Positions 25,147-34,500 of a stretch of DNA of 64,000 nt are shown one piece after another; positions within the stretch are counted from its first letter, which is position 1; every line of letters begins with the position of its first letter. The notes under the pieces are model-generated. The model ran no database searches. It saw only the letters and a list, made by a program, of their open reading frames with translations, and was not told the DNA's origin. The position numbers and the translations under genes were made by a program. Origin of the DNA: Polyangiaceae bacterium (lineage in GTDB: Bacteria; Myxococcota_A; Polyangia; Polyangiales; Polyangiaceae); contig JACKEB010000019.1 in assembly GCA_020633205.1 (NCBI GenBank), positions 1-64,000 on the forward strand. Direction: 5' to 3'.

Positions 25147-25719
25147 TCAGGTTCCGCTACTACCCGCGGCGCCACCGGTGGCCGCACCACCCGTACCGCT
25201 GCCACCTGTCGCCGCGCCGCCAGTCGCTGCGCCACCGGTGCCGGCTCCGCCGGTGGCGGTACCGCCGGTGCCACCAGAGGTCATGCCTCCAGCTCCCGCG
25301 CCACCGCTACCACCGGCGCCGCCCGCGGTACCGCCAGCGCCCCCAGCACCGCCCGCCGCGCCACCTGATCCGCCGCTGCCGGCGTTGCCCGTATTGCCGC
25401 TGCCACCATTGCCGCCGTTGGCGGCCCCAGCACTCCCGCCGTTACCAGCGTTACCTCCAGAGCCGCAGCTGCGCTCGTAGCCGTCGGGACAGAACTTACC
25501 CGTCTCACAGATGGCCGGCACCGTCTCGCCCGTTGCGCAGTCAGTGCAAAAGTAGCCGAGGCAGCTCTCGTTCGAGCTACTCCCGCCGTTCGCGATGCTT
25601 CCGGCATTGCCGCCGTTCTCACCAGGCGATGCACCCTCACCCACATCACCAGTGCAAGCAGCGAATAACGCGCCCGAAAGCACCAAGCCCAAGACTCCAA
25701 CCCAAGTGCGACTCAACAC
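25147..25719 (-). CDS. Short Cys-containing lipoprotein with long Gly-rich tail
   Basis: A 190-residue lipoprotein starting with GTG 25719. The lipobox is near FAACTGD. Residues about 50-85 contain six Cys (SCLGYFCTDCATGE and ETGKFCPDGYERSC). The remaining 100 residues are almost only Gly, Ala, Thr, Ser and Asn, in GGAGG/TGG patterns. In the other lipoproteins of this window such a segment is a spacer leading to a folded domain. Here the protein ends with the spacer, only 3 bases before the copper monooxygenase-like gene. It may be a structural surface protein, or the spacer may have lost its domain. Function unknown. Confidence 0.68.
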   Translation of the reverse strand: MLSRTWVGVLGLVLSGALFAACTGDVGEGASPGENGGNAGSIANGGSSSNESCLGYFCTDCATGETVPAICETGKFCPDGYERSCGSGGNAGNGGSAGAANGGNGGSGNTGNAGSGGSGGAAGGAGGAGGTAGGAGGSGGAGAGGMTSGGTGGTATGGAGTGGAATGGAATGGSGTGGAATGGAAGSSGT

Positions 25720-25971
25720 GCCTGAAGCTTACACCGACTAGCGCCGGCCTGCGTAGCGTGCCGCGCAGCCAACTGCTCGGTTTCCCTCGACCTTTCGCCG
25801 CGATCTGTGGGGATTTCGCCCCGTTTCAGCGTCCGAATCGGGCGCTAGCCCCCATATCTTCCAGCTGCGACGGCGCATTTCCATATGAGTGTGCGCCCAC
25901 ACGAGGTGCGGCAGTGTCCTACACCGCCAGCCTCCCGCTAGTCGTTTCAGCGCGGAAGCGAGATCGCTAGA

Positions 25972-27036
25972 TTACTGCTTCGCGAAGCGCCAAATCGGTT
26001 GAGCGCTGCCTTCACTCACCGTGAAGTAGGCGCCGCCATCGGCGGCGAAGGCCACCGCTTCGCCTTGGCCCTCCGCGGCTTGAGGCACCTCGCAAGGCGA
26101 GGCCTTGAGAGCATCGGCGACGCTGACACCTGAGTTGCGCAGGTAGAGGTGCACCGCGCCGTAGGTGCGGAGCGCGATGTAGCGACCATCGGGGCTGATG
26201 TCGCCGCCGGTCACCAGCTGGGTCATCACGCCACTGGCGTCGCCTTCGTAGGTCAGCGTCGTGCGACCCACGGTATGCGGCGCCGGCGCCCGATAGATCC
26301 CCGAGGAGACGAGACCCTTGGTGACGATGATCAAATCGCCGTTCAGCGGATCGCTGAGCAGCGTCTCTGCGTTGTGGGCGCCATCGGGGTACTCGAACTC
26401 CAGCGCCTCGGCGCCGCTCACGTCTTGAGTGCCGCCGCTAGCAGCAGCTGGCTCTGCCACACGGTACACCCGCACGAAGGCGCGCTGCGCGTTGTTGTCG
26501 CCGATATCCGCAAGGTAAAGGTAGTCGGTGCCTGCCGTGGGTCCCGGGCCAAGGGCTATGTCCTCCCAATCGGTGGCGCTTGCACCCGTCAGGTTGAAGA
26601 CGCCGAGATCCGTGCCGTCGCTTTTCAGTGCGAACACGCGAGCGGAGTCGCCGGAGTCGTTGTGCAGCCAGAAGACGTCGCTTTGCTTGCGGCTGGCGAC
26701 GAGGCCTGAGGCTTCCGTCACTTGAGCGTTGGCGACATTGCCGACGGTGACTCCGTCCGCGAACGTCGGGCAGCTCAAGGTGCCTCCGCTCCCGCCGCTC
26801 GCAGTACCACCGCTCGCAGTGCCTCCGCTCGCAGTGCCGCCATTGGCAGTACCGCCAGCCGCGGCGCCTCCCTCACCCCCAACTGCGCCGGATCCGGCGT
26901 TGCCTGACCCCGCGCTGCCCCCATTTGCGTTGCTCCCGCCTGACCCCCCGCCGGACTCATCGGAGGAGCAACCTACGAGGGAACCAGCGGAAGACAGCGT
27001 GAAGGCCACAGCGAGGACGAGACGGGAGACGCGCAT
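25972..27036 (-). CDS. Gly-rich-spacer lipoprotein, propeller-like domain
   Basis: A 354-residue lipoprotein. The signal peptide ends in LVGC before SSDES, and a 60-residue spacer of Gly, Ala, Ser, Thr and Asn follows. The C-terminal 250 residues contain VTEASGLVASRKQ, DVFWLHNDSGD, DWEDIALGPG and YLYLADIGDN. These are motifs I know from secreted myxobacterial and actinobacterial proteins of a propeller-like fold resembling SdiA-regulated or esterase-like phytase families. No catalytic residues can be named. It follows thiC on the same strand by 35 bases, but a shared transcript is not required. A 252-base gap follows it, in which I see only a short GTGTG/CACAC hairpin. Confidence 0.72.
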   Translation of the reverse strand: MRVSRLVLAVAFTLSSAGSLVGCSSDESGGGSGGSNANGGSAGSGNAGSGAVGGEGGAAAGGTANGGTASGGTASGGTASGGSGGTLSCPTFADGVTVGNVANAQVTEASGLVASRKQSDVFWLHNDSGDSARVFALKSDGTDLGVFNLTGASATDWEDIALGPGPTAGTDYLYLADIGDNNAQRAFVRVYRVAEPAAASGGTQDVSGAEALEFEYPDGAHNAETLLSDPLNGDLIIVTKGLVSSGIYRAPAPHTVGRTTLTYEGDASGVMTQLVTGGDISPDGRYIALRTYGAVHLYLRNSGVSVADALKASPCEVPQAAEGQGEAVAFAADGGAYFTVSEGSAQPIWRFAKQ

Positions 27037-27071
27037 GGGGGTGTCCTATTTCAACTCTGGGCTGCCGTGCG

Positions 27072-28841
27072 CTACGCGCGGGCGTCCGGTTGCTTGGTGC
27101 GCAGCTGAACCAGCTTTTCCTCCTGGATTTGTTGCGCAGAATTCGGATCGACGTAATCGGAGTGACACGAGGCCTTCGATTCCTCCGCGCCCACAGCGCG
27201 CTTGGTCTTGGAAGCCAGCTTGTGGATCTCCTCAGGACTCAGCACGCCGCGCTTCTCGAGGATCTCTTTCTGGTCCGCGGTGAGCGCCGCGGACTTCAGC
27301 ACCCGCTCGCGCTGGTAGCCGTCCGCTTTTCCGGAGGCGAACTCGGCGATCTCCTTGGAGATGCGCACGGAGCACCAGTCGTGACCGCACATCGCGCAGA
27401 AGTCCGTGTCCACGTCGAGGTCTTCGTCGTGGAACGCGCGCGCGGTGTCGGAGTCGAAGGCGAGGTCGAAGTGCTTCTCCCAGTTGAGCGCGGCCCGCGC
27501 CTTGGTGAGATCATCGTCCCAGTCGCGGCTCGCGGGGATCCCCAGGGCAACGTCTGCGGCGTGAGCTGCGATCTTGTAGGCGATGCAGCCCTGCTTCACG
27601 TCGTCCTTCTTCGGTAGGCCGAGGTGCTCCTTGGGCGTGACGTAGCAGAGCATCGCCGCACCGTGGTAGCCCGCGGCGGTTGCGCCGATGCAGCTCGTGA
27701 TGTGGTCGTAGCCGGGGAACACGTCGGTCACGAGCGGCCCCAGCACGTAGAAGGGCGCGCCGTGACACAGGCGGCGCTGGAGCTTCATGTTGTACTCGAT
27801 CTGATCGAAGGGCACGTGACCGGGGCCTTCGACCATCACCTGGCAGCCCTTGCGCCACGCCTTCTCCGTGAGCTCGCCGAGGGTCGCGAGCTCCGAGAGC
27901 TGCGCCTCATCGGTCGCGTCTGCCAAGCCGCCGGGGCGCAGGCCGTCACCCAACGAGAACGAGACGTCGTACTCGCGCATGATGTCGCAGATCTCGTCGA
28001 AGTGCGTGTACATCGGGTTCTCTTTGCCGTGCACCAGCATCCACTTCGCGAGCAGCGAGCCGCCGCGACTCACGATGCCGATCACGCGCTTCTGCACGAG
28101 AGGCAAGTGCGCGCGCATCACGCCCGCGTGGATCGTGAAGTAGTCGACGCCCTGCTTCGCCTGATGAAGCAGCGTCTCCATGATGATCTTCTCCGTCAGA
28201 TCTTCGATCTTGCGGCCAAGGATCATCGAGTAGATCGGCACGGTGCCGATCGGCACGCGTGCGTTGCGAATAATCGCGTCACGGCAGGCGTCGAGGTCGC
28301 CACCGGTGGAGAGATCCATCACGGTGTCCGCGCCCCAGCGCTCCGCCCAGCGCAGCTTCTCCACCTCTTGCTCGGTGCCAGAGGAGATCGGCGACGCGCC
28401 CATATTCGCGTTCACCTTCGTCTTCGAAGCGCGACCGATGCTCATCGGGTCGAGCTGGTAACCAAGGTGCACCTTGTTGGCGGGGAGGATCAGCCGCCCA
28501 GCGGCGACTTCGACTCGCACCTGCTCGGGTGTCAGGTGCGGCTCCCGCGCGGAAACGCGCTTCATCTCGGGGGTGATGGTGCCAAGGCGCGCGTGCTCGA
28601 GCTGCGTCACTGGGGTGAAGCCAGCGGGCGCGACCCAGGTGTCGCCGTGCTTCGACCAACCGCTGGGCATGAAGTCCCACGCCGTCTTGTCGCTGGGCGC
28701 GGGCATGCCGGGCGTGTCCGGGGACGAAAACGTCAACGGGCCACCGATGTCAGCGCGGTTCGCGAATGAGCCGGGAGTCGTTCCCTCGGCGGTGCTGGAC
28801 GGGTTGTGGGCGCCGCGCAACGGCAGGCTGTGGTCGGTCAT
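27072..28841 (-). CDS. thiC: Phosphomethylpyrimidine synthase ThiC
   Basis: A 589-residue radical-SAM enzyme that converts aminoimidazole ribotide to HMP-phosphate in thiamine biosynthesis. The start chosen is ATG 28841 (MTDHSLPLRG), preceded by AGAGGAAG; an in-frame upstream start at 28892 lies within the leader. Family landmarks include GASPISSGTE near residue 130, MVEGPGHVPFDQI, and the C-terminal cluster motif CAMCGHDWC (CxxCx4C) that binds the 4Fe-4S cluster. The length is normal. Control by a TPP riboswitch is visible in the 5' leader at 28957-29056, so expression should fall when thiamine pyrophosphate is plentiful. Confidence 0.97.
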   Translation of the reverse strand: MTDHSLPLRGAHNPSSTAEGTTPGSFANRADIGGPLTFSSPDTPGMPAPSDKTAWDFMPSGWSKHGDTWVAPAGFTPVTQLEHARLGTITPEMKRVSAREPHLTPEQVRVEVAAGRLILPANKVHLGYQLDPMSIGRASKTKVNANMGASPISSGTEQEVEKLRWAERWGADTVMDLSTGGDLDACRDAIIRNARVPIGTVPIYSMILGRKIEDLTEKIIMETLLHQAKQGVDYFTIHAGVMRAHLPLVQKRVIGIVSRGGSLLAKWMLVHGKENPMYTHFDEICDIMREYDVSFSLGDGLRPGGLADATDEAQLSELATLGELTEKAWRKGCQVMVEGPGHVPFDQIEYNMKLQRRLCHGAPFYVLGPLVTDVFPGYDHITSCIGATAAGYHGAAMLCYVTPKEHLGLPKKDDVKQGCIAYKIAAHAADVALGIPASRDWDDDLTKARAALNWEKHFDLAFDSDTARAFHDEDLDVDTDFCAMCGHDWCSVRISKEIAEFASGKADGYQRERVLKSAALTADQKEILEKRGVLSPEEIHKLASKTKRAVGAEESKASCHSDYVDPNSAQQIQEEKLVQLRTKQPDARA

Positions 28842-28888
28842 CTGGTTCTTCCTCTTTGCTTCCACGCACTGCGCGGCCTGGTTGGCCT

Positions 28889-28913
28889 GCACTGCTTTGA
28901 AGAGCTGCAGTGC
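28889..28913 (-). promoter_or_regulatory. Hairpin in thiC leader, possible expression platform
   Basis: GCACTGC and GCAGTGC form a perfect 7-bp stem with an 11-base loop between the riboswitch and the thiC start. No U-run follows, so it does not look like an intrinsic terminator. It may take part in switching access to the ribosome binding site. This is inference from position only. Confidence 0.35.
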
Positions 28914-28956
28914 TGCTCGCGGTCGATCACCGTCGAGGAGAAAGAGAGGAGAACTG

Positions 28957-29056
28957 TCGCTTCCCTACGCCGGTGCAAACCGGATCAGGTTCGACGGGTC
29001 CTTCTCAGCAGCCTTCGCGGGGCGTTTTTCGCCTCGCTGGGGCTGCGCCCCGAGCA
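28957..29056 (-). ncRNA. TPP riboswitch (THI element) upstream of thiC
   Basis: Read on the minus strand the leader contains the conserved TPP aptamer blocks in order: a GGGG segment in the 5' arm, CTGAGA with the following ACCC, GAACCTGATCCGG, and the closing CCGGCGTAGGGA. The P1 stem can be drawn with GCT near 29055 and AGC near 28960. The block that is usually GGCTGAGA reads GGCTGCTGAGA, so the P3 side is slightly longer. It lies about 115 bases before the thiC ATG. Binding of thiamine pyrophosphate represses thiC in characterised cases. Confidence 0.93.
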
Positions 29057-29137
29057 ACGGCGGCCAATGTAACGCTTGGTGAGCCTTCCGGGTAGGCGAT
29101 TCGCCACTTTGCCTGAGTTCTGACGTAGTTTCTGCGG

Positions 29138-31546
29138 GTGCGGCCGAATGTCGACTCACCTCCGCAGCCTGCAAGGGCCTGGACCTGGCGGGCTGCGCTG
29201 CGCATGGTGCTGTGCTTAGCGCTGAGCCTGATCGCGCTTGGGCTCTGCCTGGGCGCGTCGGCGCCGCCTACGCCAGTCAGCCGCAGCGCAGGTCCATCAG
29301 AACTCTCCGCTGAGCGCGCGGCAGAGACCCTCGATCTGCTCCTCGGCCCCCGTCCCCACTCCGTCGCGAGCGATAGCAACCTAAGAGTGCGCAACCGTAT
29401 CCTCCGGGAACTGCGCCGCCTGGGCTACGCCCCCAAGCTACAGCACGCTTTGAGCTGTCACCCGGGCCTTTGCGCGGAGGTCGACAACATCTTCTTCGGC
29501 GTGCCAGGGACCCATCCGGACGCCGGCACCATCCTGCTCGCAGCGCACTACGACTCCGTGCCCGCCGCCCAGGGCGCCGCGGACGACGGTATCGGCACGG
29601 CGACCCTGATCGAGTTCGCCCGCGCGCTCAAGCACCGCCCGCCGACCAAGCAGAGCTTGCTCTTCCTCTTCACCGACGGCGAAGAGGCTGGGCTCCTGGG
29701 CATGCGCGCGTTCGTCGGCCATCCAGATTTCCACTCGGTAACGTACGTGCTCAACTTCGAGGCGCGGGGCAATCGCGGCCCGATGCTGCTGTTCGAGACC
29801 GGAAACGGGGATGCCCCGCTCGTCGCCGCGTTTGGTCGCCACGCCTCACGCCCTTTAACGAGCTCGCTCTTCCAGAGCGTGTATCGCGAGCTACCGAACG
29901 ACACGGACTTCAGCGTCGCCCTACGAACCGGCAGGCGCGGGCTGAACTTCGCATGCATCGGCGGCATGGAGCACTACCACACCGCCTACGACGACCTCGA
30001 GCACCTGAACATCGGGACGCTGCAGCACAGCCTAGACAACCTAGACGCTTCGCTCACAGGCATCGACGCGCTAGCAGGCACCCCCGCGGCCGCACCGGTT
30101 GAAAGCGAGCCAAACTACTTCGATCTGCTAGGCAGCAGGATTGTCTTCATTCCGACCTGGTTCGGCTATCTGGCAACGCTGCTGGGGCTGTTACTTCCGT
30201 GCGGCATTGCCGCTTGGCAACGCTCGACGCTGCGCTGGCGTGCCCTCTTCGGCTCTCTCGGGTTGACTCTGTGTGGCCTCCTCGTCAGTGTGCTCTTGAA
30301 CGCCGCCTTCGGCCTGTTGCTGCACTGGGCGGGCCGCGCACCAGCGCCATGGGTGGCCCACGGCGGCTATGTCGTCGTCACGGCCGCCGGGCTCGGCCTC
30401 TCTTGGCTGTTCTGGCAAGCTGGCCTGAATCGCGGCGACCGCGAACCCGCCAGTCTCGAGCCTCTGCCAAGCCTCGAACAGCTCATTCCGATCGGATTGC
30501 TGTTTGGTCTGCTGGGGCTCGCCCTGCTCGGTGCGCTGCCAGGTGCTGCGTATTTGGCTTACCTACCGGGCCTCGGCCTAGCGTTGCTCAGCACCGCCAC
30601 CGCCTGCGTTCGCCAGCATCAACGGCGGAGCGGTAACAAAAGCGGCAGCAAGCTCGCGTGGCTGGTTTGGGGGGGAGGAGCAGCCATCGCTTTCTGCGTG
30701 GCAATTGCGTGGTTTCCCGTGCTGACTCAGCTGTATGCCGCCCTCGGCTTGATCGCGCTACCCGCAATGGGCGCGCTGTGGCTGCTTTGGGGGATCAGCC
30801 TGTTGCCGCTGATGCCCGCCCAGAGCCGCCGCCTGCTGCCTTGGGCGCTGCTCCTCTGCTGCAGCATCGGCGGCATCACACTCCTGCAAGAGCCTTACAC
30901 GCACGAGGTGCCACAGCGCGCATCCGTGGGTGTCGTCTACGACGCCACCCAGCAGACGGGTCGCGTGCTCGTCGACACCAGCTACGGTGATGTACCTCCC
31001 AAGCTCCGAGAGGTCCTGAAGCTCGATACCCCCGCCGGCCCTAGCTTCCCCTGGCTGGGCGGCTGGCGAGATCTCAGCGAGAGCGGGCCGAGTGACTGGA
31101 AGAGCCCCATCCGCTCCAACCTGGTCACCCGAAAGCGCCAGGCGTTTCCCGACGGAATTCACTTCGAGTTGGACTGGCGACGCCAGCTCTGGGCCGAGGC
31201 CGTCAGCCTGAGCCTGCCCCACGACACTCCTGCAGAGCTGAGCTACATGCTGAACGGTGGCGAACCCCAACTCGCCACGCCAAAGTTTGTTCAAGGAGCG
31301 AGCGACCCGACCAAGAGCATGCCCACGAACTGGAAGCGCTGGGCACTCGTCGGTAACCCTCGCGCTCCGCTACGGGTACTGCTCAAGGTACCGGCGCAGC
31401 CGGCCAAGCTACAGGTGCTGGTTTGCGAACATCGCTTCAATCTGCCAGACGACGTCGCCCGAGACGTTGAGGCCAATCGACCGAGCAACGCCGTGCCGTC
31501 CCAGTTTGGCGACAACTCGGCCATTTGCCACACGGAAACACTTTAG
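29138..31546 (+). CDS. Membrane-anchored M28 family zinc aminopeptidase
   Basis: An 802-residue protein starting with GTG 29138; an internal ATG 22 codons on is possible. An N-terminal membrane helix (MVLCLALSLIALGLCL) is followed by an M28 peptidase domain. Its metal and catalytic residues are AHYD (H137, D139), GAADDG (D149, D150), DGEEAG (E182, E183) and GMEHYHTAYDD late in the domain. A block of several hydrophobic helices follows (about 330-610), then an outer soluble domain of about 190 residues. The layout is that of Fxna/ERMP1-like and bacterial multi-pass M28 proteins. Substrates are peptides or N-terminal amino acids. It is divergent from thiC, with the TPP riboswitch leader in the shared gap. 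Confidence 0.87.
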   Translation: MRPNVDSPPQPARAWTWRAALRMVLCLALSLIALGLCLGASAPPTPVSRSAGPSELSAERAAETLDLLLGPRPHSVASDSNLRVRNRILRELRRLGYAPKLQHALSCHPGLCAEVDNIFFGVPGTHPDAGTILLAAHYDSVPAAQGAADDGIGTATLIEFARALKHRPPTKQSLLFLFTDGEEAGLLGMRAFVGHPDFHSVTYVLNFEARGNRGPMLLFETGNGDAPLVAAFGRHASRPLTSSLFQSVYRELPNDTDFSVALRTGRRGLNFACIGGMEHYHTAYDDLEHLNIGTLQHSLDNLDASLTGIDALAGTPAAAPVESEPNYFDLLGSRIVFIPTWFGYLATLLGLLLPCGIAAWQRSTLRWRALFGSLGLTLCGLLVSVLLNAAFGLLLHWAGRAPAPWVAHGGYVVVTAAGLGLSWLFWQAGLNRGDREPASLEPLPSLEQLIPIGLLFGLLGLALLGALPGAAYLAYLPGLGLALLSTATACVRQHQRRSGNKSGSKLAWLVWGGGAAIAFCVAIAWFPVLTQLYAALGLIALPAMGALWLLWGISLLPLMPAQSRRLLPWALLLCCSIGGITLLQEPYTHEVPQRASVGVVYDATQQTGRVLVDTSYGDVPPKLREVLKLDTPAGPSFPWLGGWRDLSESGPSDWKSPIRSNLVTRKRQAFPDGIHFELDWRRQLWAEAVSLSLPHDTPAELSYMLNGGEPQLATPKFVQGASDPTKSMPTNWKRWALVGNPRAPLRVLLKVPAQPAKLQVLVCEHRFNLPDDVARDVEANRPSNAVPSQFGDNSAICHTETL

Positions 31547-31588
31547 CCGACCTACCCTCGCTGAGCGGAAGCAAACCGCGCCAGAGGC

Positions 31589-34500
31589 TCAGAGCGGCTG
31601 CGAGAGGGCGCGCTCGAGCTCTGCGGCACGCCCCGGGTCGATGCTCCCCAGCGTGTACTGCTGCTGCTGAGCCGCCGCCATGTTGCCTGCACGCGCGAAG
31701 CACAGCGCCAGCTCGAACAACACATCCGGGTTCCGCGGCGAGAGCCGCAGGGCGTGCTGATACGGCGCGACTGCCTCGGTGTAGTAGCCAAGACGCGCCA
31801 AGGTGCTAGCCAGCTTGAGCTGTGCTTGGAGATCGTTCGGCCTGAGCAGCGCCACCTGCCGCAGCGCTGCCACCGCCTCGTCCAGGCGCCCCAGCTGAAG
31901 CAAGATGCGGCTGGTGTTCGCGTAGATGTCGGGATCCTCGAGGCCAAGCTCCAGGGTGGCCTGGTAGGCAGCCAGCGCCTCGTCGAGGCGCCCCACGCGC
32001 ATGTAGACGAAGGCCAGAGACGCACGCAGCACGCCGTCGTTTGGCGAAGACTCCACCGCCGCCTCGAGCTCCCGGGTGGCCTCCACGTCGCGTCCGAGAT
32101 GAGTCAGCGCGAGCCCGAGGCCGGTGCGCGCTGCGACCAGGCTCGGATCGATGGATATTGCCTTGCGGAAACTGTCGATGGCCTCGGAGTGTCGCCCTTG
32201 AGCGCTGAGCAGCGCCGCGCGCTGGCGAACATAGTCCGCGTTGTCCGGATCGAGGGCGCACGCCTGGTCCACGCTACCAAGGGCGGCCGCAGGGTCACCG
32301 AGTGCGGTCTGTGCCCGCGCCAGATCGAAGAGGATCAGGGCGTTGTTCCCGTCCAGCTTGCTCGCTTGATCCAAGCGGATCTTTGCTTCGGGAGCGCGGC
32401 CGCCCTTGAGCAAGCAACGCCCCAACGCGTACACCAGCCTCGGGTCCTGCCCGCTCCGCTCGACGAGCTGCTGGTAGGCGCTGATCGCTTGATCGAGGCG
32501 GCCGGTGCGTTCGCTGGCCTCGGCCAACAGCTCTTGAGCTTCGACATCCGCGGGGTTCTGGTTCAGGGCGGTGCGCGCCTCATTGCCCACGTCATCCCAG
32601 CGTGAAACCTCGCGATAGGCGCGCGCCAACTTGACGTGGCCGCGAGCGTTGCCGGGCTCAGCCGCAGCGACCCGTTCGAGCCAGGTGATCGCCTGCTGAT
32701 GTTTCCCCTCGGAGACAAGCAAGTCGGCGATCTTTGCCGGGATACCTGGGAGAGTCGGGTCCACACCGAACGCCCCCTCGAACGCCTCGATGGCGCCGGC
32801 GGTGCGCTTCGCGTCCAGGCGCGCCTCGGCCAGCTGGAGCCGCAGCGGCGCGACGCTCGGAGCAAGGCGCACCAGCTCCTCGAGCTGCTCGATGTGTTCG
32901 TCCTTGCGCCCAGTGCGCTCATAGGCCGAGGACAGCTGGGCTCTCAGCACGCGGCTCTCGGGTTCACCCTTCAGCGCCGTGCGCAGGGGCAGGATCGCCT
33001 CTTCGAAGCGCCCCCCCCGAATCAGCAAGCCGCCGAGTTCACCGAACAGCGCGAACTCCTCTGGCGCCGCCTGGGTCGCCAGGGTCAGCTCGGAGATCGC
33101 CTCATTGAGGCGGTCGAGCGCGACGTAGTTCCGCGCGAGACCTTGGCGAGACTTCACGTCATCCGGCGCAATGCCAAGCAGCTGCTTGCGCGCCTGCATG
33201 GCGCTGCGATGGTCGCCGAGCTGTTCGAAGCATGCGGCGGCCTGTCGGAAGGCGTCGGCAAAGTCGGGTATCAAGCGCGTTGCCTGACGGAAATGATTCG
33301 CTGCCTCCTGGGTGCGTCCCAGAGTCATCAGCGCCGAGCCCATCTCGAACTGCGCCTGGCCATCGTCGGGCCTCTGCGCGACGACCTGCGCGAGGTTTTG
33401 TGCGGCGTCCGCGGCATTACCGGAGAAGCGCAGGAGCTTTCCTAGGTCGAAGCGGATGCCCACTTCGTGCGGGTGTTGTTGCAGAACCGCGGAGAGAGTC
33501 TCGATGGCTTCGCGAGTGCGCCCCAGGTCCTTCAAGGAGCCGCCGAGGTGGCGGGCCACTTCAGCGTTGTCCGGCTGAACCCATTGCACCTTCTCGAAGC
33601 ACTCCACTGCCTCGGCGTGTCTTCCGCTGCTGGCATGTACCTGGCCCAGGGCGAGCAACAGATCCGGGTTGTTGGGGTCCACCTTCAGACCGCGGCGTAG
33701 CGTCAGCTCCGCGCCATCGGTGTCTCCAATCGCGACCTGAGCGAGGGCGAGCTGCGCGATGGTGGTGACATCCTCTGGTCGCTGAGACGCTGTCTTCTTC
33801 AGGGTGTCGATGGCCTGGTTGGTCTCACCCAACACGCGCTGGGAAGTGCCGAGGTACCCGAGCACGTCCAAGTCCTCGGGCTTGACCTCCAACGCGCGCT
33901 GAAAGTGCTCAACGGCAACGGGGTGTTCGCCCAGCTTCTGATAGGAGAGCCCTAGCGCCACGCGCACATCGAAGTTCGTTGGTTGGAGTTGCGCCGCTGC
34001 CTCCAAGGCGCGGATGGCTTCGCGATGGCGCTCCAGCGAACGAAACACCTCACCGAGGCGCTGATGCGCAACGGCTAGCTCCGGGCGGAGCTCACAAGCG
34101 CGCTGCAGGGGCTCGAGCGCCTCCGCATAACGAGCAAAGCCTTGGAGGATGGTGCCCATCTGCAACAGCGCGTCGGGGTTCTCCGGACGCACCTTCACCG
34201 AACGCCGGTAGGCGTCCAAGGCCTTGTCGAGGTTGCCTTCGGCTTGCTGCTGGTTCGCGAACGTATCGAGCACGTCGGGGTCCGACGGATTGATCTCGAT
34301 GGCGCGTTCGAGCGCCTTGGTCGCCTCCTCGCGGCGATTCAGCTTCGAGTACGACACGCCAAGATTCGCCCAGGCGTAGCCCGATCGCGGGTCGATGGTG
34401 GTCGCCTGCTCGAGCTCCGCCGCAGCCTCGATGTACTTGGCCAGGGAGTTGTAAGCGGCGCCCAGCCCAGCATGCGCGAGCCCGTTTGGGGTCTCGCTGT

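Noticed and set aside
27624..28769. 381-codon plus-strand frame opposite thiC
   Set aside because: thiC is certain, and the antisense product is a His/Arg/Val-rich artefact of codon bias.
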